Translations under genes and position numbers: made by a program | Origin: Trogon surrucura | Lineage: Eukaryota; Chordata; Aves; Trogoniformes; Trogonidae | Direction: 5' to 3' | Assembly (NCBI GenBank): GCA_020746105.1 | Contig: CM036618.1 | Location: 11,044,501 to 11,108,500, forward strand | DNA length: 64,000 nt | Notes under the pieces: model-generated | The model's database searches: none | What the model was told of the DNA's origin: nothing | What the model saw: only the letters and a program-made list of their open reading frames with translations | In this document: one piece after another, positions 38,101 to 49,600 of the stretch | Layout: the number at the start of each line of letters is the position of its first letter | Position numbering within the stretch: the stretch's first letter is position 1

Positions 38101-39607
38101 TTGTTGGAAAAGGAGCTATTCTAATTATTTCCTGAAATTCATTAGCCAATGAAGTTGGAAAGATTTTTTTGCTTTGTTTTTGTCGATGTTGTTTCATAAG
38201 TATGGCATCTCTTTCTGTCTGTCCTTTCTATCACAGTGAATTCATCTCCTTAGCACAGCAAAGAGTACAGTATTGTTTTTATGTAATTAAAATACCAACT
38301 ACAGAGCAAAACCATACAGAGACCTAGTCACAGCGCCACAACAGAGTTGATTTTTAAATTAATCAAGGCTATGTATATCTCTCAAAGTTTATCAGGGTTA
38401 CATCGGAAATACTTAACTCACTTTTGTATTTCATGGACATGTGCACCACGTGTAAGTCTTTTTTTGTTTAAGATTTCTTTCCATACAGATACAGTTCCAA
38501 CTCATCTTGAACTTCCACAGACAACATAATGTGACTCCTCAGTTTCTAGTGTGACTTTATGGTTGAGCTAACTCTCATCTAATCTTTTTCTTACAAATAA
38601 GCAAGCAAATGATCTTTGGATAGTCAATAATCAATCAAGAATTTTAAGGACCTGAGAAAAAAAGGCCTATTTCAGTCCAAGTTCAGGAAATTTCTCCATT
38701 GCTTCAAGAATCGAGTATAAAAAGAAATTTTATCTATCACACATTAGAATTATGTTTCTTTCCTAAAATTAGCACAGCTTTCCAAGTTCTGGCATAAATT
38801 TGTTGGTACCCACAGAGTCAACTGCCAGCATATTAGTTTAGGTTATAGCTCTAAAATCTTTAGAAAGTAGTAATAAGGCTGCTAGGCATGTGTTCCTTCA
38901 AAATTGGGAAATCTTCTATTTCATATGTGTTTTGTTTGCATTGTGAATATATTAATGTGTTTGAAGTTCAGCTCAATAGATAGTTATTCATCTAACAACT
39001 GGCTAATTGAATGGGTGTTTAAATAGCACAAAGCACTGAAAAGCTTGATTGATTCCAGTCATTATTGTTTGTGAAAACTAATAATTTAGCTGTAGGATAT
39101 TAAGTCCTTGCTGTGACACTTTAGGTTAAAGAGCTACCAATGATATAAAGCACTCTTTTCTTTCTGGATCCTTGATTTGAGCCCAATCAGGGTTCCTCTA
39201 TCACAAAACCACCACAAATAAATCAAACACATTTTGGCACAGTTTGTCGTCTCTGCTTAGCAAATGTGTGAGGCTAAACTGACACTGATCCTTAATCAGT
39301 TTTAATCCGTGGAGAGGGAATGATCCTACCAGGGCAGGAGAAAGGTCATTGGCAGGATCATGGGGAGAAACTAAGTTGGCAGTTAATTTCATAAGCCTGA
39401 CCTGGGAAAAAATGAAGGACTTCTGTTTTCAGGATAATTGGCCAGTTTCTGTAGGTTTGCAACCACATTTTCTTTTTCATTTATTTTGCTGTGTGAAAAA
39501 CCCACATGAAGGAATATTTAGCCTCAGTTTCTGAGCTATAGATTATCCCACTTACTGAGGCTGTATCAGTCAAGCATATGCATAAGTACAGATTTGAAGG
39601 AATGGGA

Positions 39608-39678
39608 TTAGAAAATTAAGAGAAGTTAGAAATTAAGAGAAATTAGAAAATTAAGAGAAATTAGAAAATTAAGAGAAA
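39608..39678 (+). repeat. Four-copy 18 bp tandem repeat
   Basis: Four units of TTAGAAAATTAAGAGAAA lie at 39608, 39626, 39643 and 39661; the second is 17 bp and the first ends in AAG. Near-identity suggests recent tandem duplication. A separate 14 bp unit GCAAAAACAGGAAA is duplicated at 39731-39758. Confidence 0.92.
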
Positions 39679-40384
39679 AACCTACTGAAATTGGATTTAA
39701 AGTGTTAAACCAGATAAACAAATTGAATAAGCAAAAACAGGAAAGCAAAAACAGGAAAAGCTGAAGAGCTTCTATGCATTTCTTTCCTAGAAATCCTAGG
39801 CTGGTTCAAGACCAAATCTTTAGGAGCCTGTTTCCTAGGACAACAAGAGTTGAGAGTGCAGAGGTACTGGGCTTTTGCTGCAGAGCAAAGGATGAGAAAG
39901 AATAAGTTTTGTTCTCTCTTCCAAAGTCTTTTCAGGAGAACACTGCAGTTTACATATCCTCAGTGAGTGGAGATGGCTTCTTGAGTCAAACCTTTCCAAG
40001 CCAGGATTTAGGATTCAGCTCCAGCCTTGATGTTGCAAACCATCCACACCAAGCCAAGTGCTCTCACATCATCGTGTGGGTCTCTGCCCAGAGCTCTGAA
40101 GTGCCCACATTCATGTCCATGAGAACTCCCTTCTCATTTCGGGGTCTGAACATCCAAGTTACCAAAGAAACCGTGTGCACCATTTAATTGGTATACATCT
40201 CATGTACACATCTCATCATTGCTGTGCTGTGGTGGGGTTCTTCAGATACTACATATTTTCCTGATTTATCCCTGATTAAGTTCGTCATTCAGTTAGAACT
40301 GCCAGAAAAACTCGCTCAACTGCACAACTTTTCAACTTGCTCATATGAGCACTGCTTACACCTTCATTAATGGATTGAAACTAG

Positions 40385-40656
40385 AGCTGGAAATGGATTA
40401 AAACTAGAGATGGGTCAGTTCAGATTGGACATTAGGAAGAAGTTCTTCACCATGAGGGTGGTGAGACACTGGCACAGGTTGCCCAGAGAGGGGGTGGAAG
40501 CCCCATCCCTGGAAGTTTTTAAGGCCAGGCTGGATGGGGCTCAGGGCAACCTGATCTAGTGGGGGATGTCCCTGCCCATGACAGGGGGGTTGGAACTAGA
40601 CGATCTTTAAGATCCCTTCCAACACTGACAATTCTATGATTCTATGATTTTATGAC
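40385..40656 (+). repeat. CR1 LINE 3' end, sense
   Basis: The segment contains 'cagattggacattaggaagaa', 'aggttgcccagagag', 'ggccaggctggatgg' and 'ttggaactagacgatc', and ends in three ATTCTATG-type octamers. It encodes only the last part of ORF2. It is well preserved and belongs to the ATTCTATG group rather than the ATTCTGTG group. Confidence 0.94.
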
Positions 40657-41193
40657 AAGGTCAGTTTATTTCATTTGAACCAAATGCATCAGTTAAGGAT
40701 TGATGGAAAACATGCATAGTTCAAACTGCGGGATGATTCTGATCCTTCAAATATTTAACATTGTCACTTTAAGCATTCCTGCAAAGAGGCAGCAGAACAT
40801 ATGCAGAAGTGTATGTGTGCAGTATTGTGTCCTCCGAGCCTTTTGTGTTGGCTTCACCAAGACAATTTAGAGAAAGATTTGAATTTCAACAAGTACAGTA
40901 CTCTCACAGAGACACATCTTGGCTTTGGGTACTTACACTCTAGGCCTTAGCTCTGTTTTTGATGTATTGTGAAGATTTTCATTATTTGCTCACTGTATAA
41001 TGCAACGTTGAAGGTAGTAGTGAGCAATTCGAGAGGGACATGATCAATTTGACTTCGTAAATTTCATTATTGCTAAAGAAATATGTTTTTCAAGAACTGA
41101 TTAATAGTCATTATATTTACACAATGCTTTTCACTTCCAGTATTTTTAAGACAATCTACAAAAACTACTTCATTGTCATAGCAGCCTGGAGCA

Positions 41194-41300
41194 TGTTTTT
41201 AAAATGAAGAAACTGAGACATACAAATTTTTTAATTTGCGCAGGGTCTCAGGGGACTCCAATGATAGTCCAGAAAAATTCCAGACCTCCTGACCTTTCAT
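41194..41300 (-). repeat. MIR-like ancient SINE relic, antisense
   Basis: The segment 'aaaatgaagaaactgagacat', then 'gcgcagggtctca', then 'ccagacctcctgac', resembles the antisense MIR pattern (gaggaaactgaggcac, ccaaggtcacac, ccaggtctcctgac). Confidence 0.55.
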
Positions 41301-44300
41301 CCCACATTCAGTCTTGTCTTTCACTTGTAATGATTTTTCAGAATGCTAATTTCAGTCCTGTCTTTACTAAAGCCCAGGTATTTCTCTCTTCAATGAATAG
41401 TGAATAGTGGTGAATGCCAGGCGGGTTGAATCACCATAACTTCAGCATGGACACCAAGGTCACAACTCTGATCCAACTGCCACACAGCCCATTGTGGGAG
41501 TTCTTCACGTTTGCATTTAACGCCAGGGTCCTGCAAACTCCTGGACGTGCCTCAGTCTCTGCAGCGACTCATTCTGCAGATCTCGGTGAAACAGCTTCAG
41601 CGCTCAGGAAATTCAGCACATGGGCTCAAGGCTGCGTTTTATATTGTACCTGAAATCAAGAAAATCAAAACCAATGAGCATTTTTCCAGGACTCTTGGCA
41701 ATGGTTCTGGGAATTTTAGAGATTTTCAGCTAAAGCAAGGATTAGCACAGGTTGGAAGTGTTTCCAGAGGCTGTAACACCAGGTAGCAAGTTCTGGCAAG
41801 GTTATCTCACAAGATGACCTTCCTCTGTACAACTTAGTGAAAGATTTCAGAGGCCACTCATTTTGTATGTCTCAGCTTCTGGCTGTGCCCAGTTCAGAAC
41901 CTGATTTTCGGAGCTGCTGAAATACTCATAGTAACAGTCCCTGCAAGGTTTACTAATTACACACAAAAAGCAAGTGAGTTTTTCTGAGTTATTTCCTTTG
42001 AAAAAGCAGCTCAGTATTCGTGGCATAAGGAAACAGAACAACTTTTTTTTTTTTTGTAAAAGGAAAGAACTAAATATTCAAAAAATGCCAAGGTTAGCAG
42101 GGTATAGCATTAGGAAATAGCAGAGAGATTTCTCCCTGAACTTGTGACTTAGCTTTCGAGAAAAACAGCTTTTCTGAAGAAGTCCGGTGTGACATTGCAC
42201 AGCAGCAAAACGTTACTGTTCCTGCTCTATAGTGGTATTTTTTTTTCGATATAACTTTGTCTAGCCGTTAAATATCTTACAGTGTCGTGTGGATTAGAGA
42301 GAAGCAATAGATTTAGGACATTTTGACCTAAATTAAATTTTTTACAGTGTCTCCTATTATGTTCTTATAACAACGTTTGGGAAGTGTGACATAACCTGAA
42401 ACAAGTACTAGACAGCTATATGACTGGAGAATGGGATTTGGGAGAATTTTTGAAACCAGAAAAGTGTAGCTAGTAGGAGCTTATAACAGTCTTAACTTTA
42501 CTATTCAGTAGTTGTGTTAGGGATATGACTGACAGAATACAGTGGGTGTTTTCTGGCTTTACAGATAGTGCCATGCTAGAACATGCTGCAGTGGGGATAT
42601 CATGAATCACAAGCTGATGTGAGCTATCAGTTCATGTTGTAAAGTGTAACATGATTTTCCTACCTGCGAAGAAGTACATGGGCTGAAAGAGCTACAGCTC
42701 CACTGCTGAAGAGACTCTCCCATAAAGTGAAATACTAAATACTGTGCCAGTGACATACAAGTAAGAGATGAGCCACGGGATGTATCCGAGGAAACCGAGC
42801 AGGAATGATAGCAAACCTAGAGGAAAGAACCTGAAAGGAGAGGTGGTTGGAAGTATACGTTATCTGGCCTTTGTAGGTGGTTGCCCTACCATTAATTGTA
42901 TTAACTGCATTTACAGTGAGAAGAGCTCCAGGCAACATACTTAGGTGTGAATGCACCAAATACACGAGTATCACTTTCCTGTGGCAGTAAGGTTCATAGT
43001 TAATTGCATACAACATTAAAAAGTACTTCCTTTTATTGTTTTGCATTTTAGTGCCTTGTGCTGTAAGAGAGGGAAAACGAGTGTATCATGAACATGATGG
43101 CAGCAATATGGCTTTAAATGTACTTCTCTCAATGTTTTCAACACCATTCACAATTTGGCAGCATCCCACAGGCTGTGACTGGCAGCATACACAGTTCTTC
43201 AAGTGTGATCATGTTATCTGACTTCCGTGATGGTGCTGCAAAATTCTGTATCATCATCCTCCTACTATTTATGAAGCATATTATTTGATTATAATTTTGA
43301 ATAAGCATGCATAGCGAACACTAATCTTAGGGTCTCTGGTTTCTGATTCCATTCTTTATATTAATTTAGAGCTTGTAAGGAAAAAGATATTTACTCTTTT
43401 TTGCCACATGTATGTTGCTTTCCATTTCTTCAATTGGAATTTCATTTGCTCATGCGTTGCTTTAGGTCTTTCTCACTGCCTGGTCTTTACAAACTAACTA
43501 GCAGAATGCAAATGCTATCAATAAACTACTTATCCATTGACCAGATCATTAAGAAATCAATTATTCATGATTTTAATGTGAAGCTGGACTAGATTTTTAG
43601 GCCAGGATTTGTCCCGCCTCAGTTCAGGCACTTAAGTTGAGATCTAAAGGTGTTATCACTGAAAAGAGCATCATCTTGAGAGGTGATTTAACCCACCTTA
43701 CAAATTATAAGTTCACCAGGTGTGTTGAGTGATTATTTAGAGATTTTAGTAAGAATCAATAAATTTTTTTATGTGTTTGATGAACCTAGACCTTATTTTT
43801 GCTGTGAGGAAAACCAGCTAATCTAGTCCTAATCTTTTTTCTTTGCTTCCAGACTATTTCTTAACACATTACAACTTCCATTTTACATCTGTTTAGTTTC
43901 AACCAAAGTTTATTGTGTGAAGTGTAGCAAAGAGCTTTTAGAAGGCCAGTAATTTTTGTCATCTGGTTGTGTTTATTGAAATGTTCAAGAAATTATAGAT
44001 AAGTAAAATGTTACTTTCCTTTGTAAAATCAACAGTGATTAGACAATATTTTATACTCCCCAAGCCACAAGACAAGGTGATCCTTATGTAGCAAGATTGT
44101 TATCAACTCAGCAATTCTCTATTTAAGGTTCTTTAAAACTCTTAAATGTACCTTCTAGCCCTGATGTATTCTGTATTCTTCATTGTTGCTACTTCTTGAT
44201 ACCTCATTGCTCAAAGAGTAATTATTATCATCAGAGAAGCAACACAGAGAGCAGAAGCTCCCTGAATATATTGAACAAGGAAGTTGGGTGCAAAAAAAAA

Positions 44301-44359
44301 TGAAGTTATTTAGCTTCCAAACAGTGTAATTATCTTCTTTAGCTATTCCCTTACCCTGC

Positions 44360-44602
44360 AAGAATTCTGTTGTAGGCCTCTTGTTTCTGACACACCTCAG
44401 GAATATTTTATTGTTTATTTTTAAACCTTTTAATGTTTGTTCTTGGAAACCTACTTTTGCTCTTTGCAATTTCCTCTTACTTAACGCCTGCCGAAGTCTA
44501 AGTTCCTGTTTATTGGCTTCCCTAGGATCGTGTTTCCAAAATTTGAAGGATTTCTGCTTGGTTGAAATAGACTGTTGAACCTTGCCATTCATCCGGTTTA
44601 GC
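44360..44602 (-). pseudogene. Old CR1-like LINE ORF2 fragment (endonuclease-RT linker)
   Basis: A minus-strand frame (44631-44155, 158 codons) contains the segment QELRLRQALSKRKLQR and, further on, INNKIFLRCVRNKRP. This is the charged linker found between the endonuclease and reverse-transcriptase domains of CR1-type LINE ORF2 proteins, where a string of basic residues precedes a KK-F-YV--KR motif. The frame outside about residues 11-90 does not look LINE-like and is probably chance. No CR1 3' tail is nearby, so this is an isolated internal remnant, clearly older than the other copies. Confidence 0.5.
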
Positions 44603-46699
44603 TTAATCCTGCCTTCCTGGTTCCCTTTCATGCACAGTACACAGCTTTGAGAGATGGTTCCTTTTAAAGTATTGTCATTACTGCCTTTGCTGTCTTACAG
44701 TTTTACTATGAGGATCTTTATGACTAACCTGTTTACTAACTGTTTGAATTCCACTTCATTTCTTGGTTTATTACTGCAAAAAGCACCCAAGCAACTCAGA
44801 AATATGAGCAGAACCCACCAAGAACAAGAGGTAGGACAGAGAAACCAGTCAGATGGGAGAAGGGGAGCAGGGGAGTACTTACTCTTTCCACTTTTGCCGT
44901 ACGACTGAGCTGGAGGTGGAGAGCTGCCTGCAGAATCCCAGTCACTTTGAATGAACAGGTAACTGTCAGGTTCTGCGCTGGTGGCCCACCAGGATTTTCA
45001 TCCCTGCCTACCACCCACTGCTGATGCTGCAAGGTAACGCAAAGGTTCTGGCTGCAGGTAGGCTGCCCACTGTGTCCTGCTAACAAAAACCTTATTCTGG
45101 ACTGGCAAATAGAAAGCCTGACATACTCAGAGGCTCATATAATGGGTTGAGTACAAGTGCTGTTGCCAGATACCCTGCCAAACCCAGACTCTTGCACTTA
45201 AAGTTTTGTGAAATCTTGTAAATCCATAACAAGCCACACCGATCTGCGTGAAGGACCAGCACGTAGAGTAGCTTTCTGTGTTCTGCCTTTCCTTCTGACA
45301 CAAAGCAGTGCTTTTGACAGACAGGTAGCTTCATTTATAAGGAGAAGTTTTCAGCATTAAAGTCATACTCGTCACATCAGAAACAGAACTCAATCTGAAG
45401 TTGATTAAATGCCTGTGGAATTTCTCATTGTCTTTCATCTTCTAATTTAAGGTTTTCCTACATGTTTTTTGAAGGTTGACACATCCTAAGATGTGTGTCC
45501 TTCTTAAAACAAAGATGTGCAATGCCTCTGTGTACAAAGGTGTACAGTGCCTCTATGTCTGGAGCTGAATTAAGACAAGGAAGACCAATGTCAGGTTATG
45601 TACTTAACAATGCTGCAGATGGACAGACCTTTGCCAGCTGCACCACAGGATTAGATGACCAGGTTGCTAGACTCAAAACTACACCAAGACCCCTTTGCCC
45701 AGTAGAATAGGATGGCACCAGCAAATTTGCTGGATTATCTATATGATGTCACATCTGCAACCCTTTCATCTTGTCTGGGAAAGAAAGAACTTGCACTCAA
45801 CACTTGAGTGCAGTCAACATTTAACTGGAAAAGGCAGAGCTCTGCAAGCATGTGACTGAATTGCATCTTCTTTGGCTGACTCAGAAGCAGATACTACTTT
45901 CTGGGATTTTTTTTTTTCACTTGCGAGTACTGGCTTTGTCTTTTAACATTTGATCTCCAGAGCCATCACTCATCTCTCCAGTGGCGTTCTGTTTCCTTAG
46001 AGCACTGCTGGAATTCAGCCAACTCCATGTTTTGGTCACCAACAAAGACCTGTGTGATTGCTATTTCCTCACCCATCACACATTGAGGGAATGTATTGTT
46101 CCTGTCTTAGAGCAGTATCAGATCCAACACTGTCATTAACTTTGTGCACAAAACTTCATTGGTTCAGGTTTTAAAAATTGTCAGAGTCTCTATTTTTCAG
46201 GAGAGAATGTAGTGGTTTAGAATACTTTCAGTCATTCTAGGACCTGGAAACTGAAATGCATTAAGGTGATTTAGCCGTTTAGGATCTTCCATTGTTTTTT
46301 ACAAAATGGCAACAAAGGAGAAGAATATTGCCCTTCGTTCCCATAGGTAGGTTATATCTCTATGATCCAGCAAACAGAGAGTCTTAGATTGTGAGGACAG
46401 GAGAAGCTTGGCAGTCTTATTAACACAGTAAGCTGACAGGGCAGAAAAAGGTAAAAGAAGGGCTAATGGTTTGGATAAGTGATATCTGCACATTTCCTCA
46501 GTACAGCACTGGTATCAGAAATAGTTAGCCTCTCGTAAAGCAGGCTAAGTCTGAACACCCTTTGGAGGACCTCTCACTATCTGCCACCATAATGCAACAC
46601 TGATGGTCCTGTAGCAACTCTTGATTCTGCAGTTGGATACATGAGGTTCATCCTAACAGCAAAACTCATAATGTAACAGGTGTGCGCTGCTTCAAAGCC

Positions 46700-46780
46700 G
46701 GGTTTTGGACTGTGCGCTGGAATTTCTTGCCAAGCTAACAGATGCTGGGCTAGGTGGACGTGGTGCGATCCTCTGTGTCA
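46700..46780 (+). repeat. Possible ancient CR1/L3-like 3' remnant
   Basis: The segment 'atgctgggctaggtggacgt' resembles the conserved end of old amniote CR1-type elements (GATACTGGGCTAGATGGAC), with a plausible degraded upstream 'ctggaatttcttgcc'. It is short and diverged. Confidence 0.35.
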
Positions 46781-47642
46781 AAATGTTTAAATTTATGAAT
46801 ATTTAGGCATCCATGCAAACTGACCCACTTTTCAGAAGTGCTTATTTCCCACTGCTGTCTAATATTCATGGAACCTGCCAGAACTCAACACCTCCTAAAA
46901 TTGGACTGCTTTTAATTAGGTAGCTAAACATTAGACTTAACATTAAACATCTATGTCTCTGAGACATTATTCTGCAGACCAACTCATGATACATTGCATT
47001 GAGTCATTTTAATACTTTGCATTCTGGAAAGGTAAGGCTCAGACATTTGGGGTCCTGTCTGAGTAAGTACCATCAATATTATGCAGGACTGCAGTTTTTG
47101 ATGATACTTTTATTTGCCATTATTTTTAGTATTTGTTATGTTGAAAATTTAAATTACTTTCATATTGAAATGTCAGCACCTAAATATTGATTAATAATAT
47201 CTTTTAAAGTACGCCTTATATTTGCAACTCATGCAAGCGCTTCATCAGTGATGCATCATGCTAACCTTTACCTTTCTAAAAGTATGTAGTGAATATTAGG
47301 CATCAGAGTTCCTTCTCTGGTCAGTAAAGAGAATCATCACCATGGGCTTATTCAGAAGTCTGTAAGATAGATGGATAGATACATTCCAAAAGTGTGTTTT
47401 CCCTTTCTATTAACTATGGAACTAATGAATGAAGGCTGACTTAATTTAGTCTATATACCTTCTCAGTGATTCAGTTAGGTGAGATAAATTCTACCCATAC
47501 TGTCAGTGGGATTCTTTTCAGTGGGATTGTCAGGATGATGACCTCTCTAGCTGCTTATCTTGTTACAGGATTGGGCCCGTGTTGTGTTTTTTCTAAAAGA
47601 TTTGCTGTGTCCTTACATTATTTCACATTTCTTTTTCTGCAG

Positions 47643-47725
47643 CCAACATCTTGTATATGGCGAGCCAAGAAATGATGAAGGTTGTGGAGAGAGACAGTAC
47701 AACCATAAAGCAAAATTTAAAGAAG
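47643..47725 (+). CDS. LDAH: LDAH internal coding exon (second LDAH exon in window)
   Basis: This 83 bp exon completes the codon split after 24818 (G + CC = Ala) and then encodes 27 residues, ending on a codon boundary. It is preceded by a strong pyrimidine tract ending TTTTTCTGCAG and followed by the donor AAG|GTAAAT. The peptide includes ANILYMASQEMMKVVERD, matching the LDAH segment that in human reads with the same AN, QEMM and VV pattern. The match of phase on both sides (phase 1 in, phase 0 out) to the neighbouring exons is strong independent support for an exon this short. It is too small to be found by ORF length alone. The next exon is 14.3 kb downstream. Confidence 0.94.
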
Positions 47726-48288
47726 GTAAATATTTAATCTTTAGAATTTCCATGGGAAGTCCACATGCCTGAGGAAGCATTACATCCAGTCATATTTGTG
47801 CAAAACCATAATTTCAGTAGGCATAGCTTTTATGTTAGTGTCATTCTATTGACCTTGGAGAATCCATTAGAGGAGTCTCTGATCATTAAAATGTCATTGA
47901 TCCACACCTCTGTAGATGTAGCATTCACCACTGTCAGATGTAGTGTCCCATCTGGTATGGTTTCCTTGGTGGAGGACAAAACAGTCTCTGGTGTGACCAA
48001 GCCTGAGATGTGGTTCCCAGTGAGACAGACCAGGGGTTACCTGGGTTCTGATCTGACAGGCAGATGGCCAGCCAGGGCATGAGTGCAGGCTGATTGACAA
48101 AGTCCTCTGACTTTGCTGCCGTACAGGTCAGTCAGAACATGTACCATCTGTGTTGTGTCATGTCAGTTATTATCACGGGATTCTGCAGGCTTGATCAAAA
48201 CGTTATAGAGAGGAGTCAGCAAAACTGTTATGGATCCGCAGTTTCAGCCTTTTGACTGTAGTGTAGGAGAAAGATACAGAAAGTACAT

Positions 48289-48495
48289 TCATAGAATCAT
48301 AGAATCATTATGGTTGGAAAAGACCTTCAAGATCATCAAGTCCAACCATTACCTGACTCTTCCAGGTCCGCTTCTAAACCGTGTCCCTGAGCACCATGTC
48401 CAGACAGCTTTTAAATACATCCAAGGATGGACATTCACCCACCTCCCTGGACAGCCAGTTCCAGTCTTTGATAACCCTTTCAGTGTTCCTCCAAT
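48289..48495 (-). repeat. CR1 LINE 3' end, antisense
   Basis: The segment starts 'tcatagaatcatagaatcat' and continues 'atggttggaaaagacc', 'aagatcatcaagtccaacc', 'cacctccctggacagcc'. It is of the same subfamily type as the 6616 and 17316 pieces. It stops within the C-terminal ORF2 coding part. Confidence 0.92.
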
Positions 48496-49249
48496 TCTGC
48501 AGTTGAATACGTGAGCTGGAACTACTCTTAAACAAATAAATTAGGTAGTTTCAGTAGGACCTTTCTCCTGCACTGAACTTTCTTGTCTGTACAAATTTAT
48601 TGTTGAAAGAGATCTTGGTACAGTTTTGGTCTGGACCGATAGCGTTCTCCTGGTAGTCAATTCCCAGGCACGATTCAGGCCTTGGCACAGGCCAGGAACT
48701 GTTCCTAATGGGGTTTCTGATGCGGTCACCCTGTTTTGGAGATTCTTGAGAGAATTCAGTAGTATGGCCATGGTCAAACAATTCCAGATGGCTTATAAGC
48801 CAGAAAGCTCACAGTTAATAAACTGCAGTTGGTGTAGCCTTTGTGTGGGTAGGTAGTCAGTATAACATATTCTGCTGTGTTCCCTTCCTTCCCTCCATTT
48901 TTTTGTATCATCCCTGTCTTTCTGCTGGAAGAATGACTCCAGTACATCACATTGGCAGAGATTTTCCTTGGAGAATAGAATTTTCTAGGACAGAGGTCCT
49001 AAATCTCTCTAAGATTGCTTTGTGCCTTGTAAATAGATATGGTACAAAGTTCACTTCATAAATCACTCTTTCTTTTTTTGGCTGAAAATGGATTTATTTT
49101 TTACTTTTCCCATTTGCCTTCTCTGAACTTTGAAAGATATGTTCAGACATTTCAGTTCCAGGGTGGTTTTTTTTGAAGGAGCTGAAGTAGCACATGTGAA
49201 CAAGGAACGCTGCACTAGGCAGACCTAGTTTTTCTCATTTTTATTGCAG

Positions 49250-49600
49250 GGTCCAGTCCCACAGCACCCAAGCGGGACAAGGTAGCAGGGGTTCATTGGC
49301 TGTTCCAGACAAGACAAAGCAATGAACCAGGTCTAGTATCCCTCCAGAGCATCCAGTCGGAAGCAAAAGGAGACAGGGACAGAGACAGGACCATGGAGGG
49401 ACAGAGACGAGGCTACAACATGGGTCCAAACTCCCTCCAGGAGGCATGGCCAAACACATGACAAAAGGTGGAAGGAGATTTTCGTGCAGGTGACAAGCTG
49501 GGTACGATGTAGGTCCAGTGTCACTCTAGGACACAGGGCTGGGGCCAAAGCTGGAGGCAGATACTCCCATGATGTAGCTTGAGAGGCAGATACGAAAAGC
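49250..49600. repeat. Degenerate minisatellite, units of about 80-93 bp
   Basis: Four unit starts of the form GGTCCA/GGTCTA followed by a C-rich 'ccctccag' can be seen at 49250, 49330, 49423 and 49512, with spacings of 80, 93 and 89 bp. Units share 'gacaggacc/gggacaaggt' and 'gctacaacatg/gtacgatgta' type segments. GC content is higher than the flanks. Several chance minus-strand frames cross it. Units are strongly diverged, so the array is old. Confidence 0.6.

Larger units (their letters stand above)
24819..47642 (+). other. LDAH: LDAH intron (22.8 kb)
   Basis: This intron is bounded by GTGAGC at its 5' end and TTTTTCTGCAG at its 3' end. It contains a CpG island, MIR-like relics, two CR1 3' pieces, an old LINE coding fragment and tandem repeats, listed separately. 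The rest (notably 24900-27900, 30000-31900, 32000-39600, 42000-44300 and 44700-47600) is ordinary AT-rich sequence with short chance frames and no recognised gene or RNA. Confidence 0.85.
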
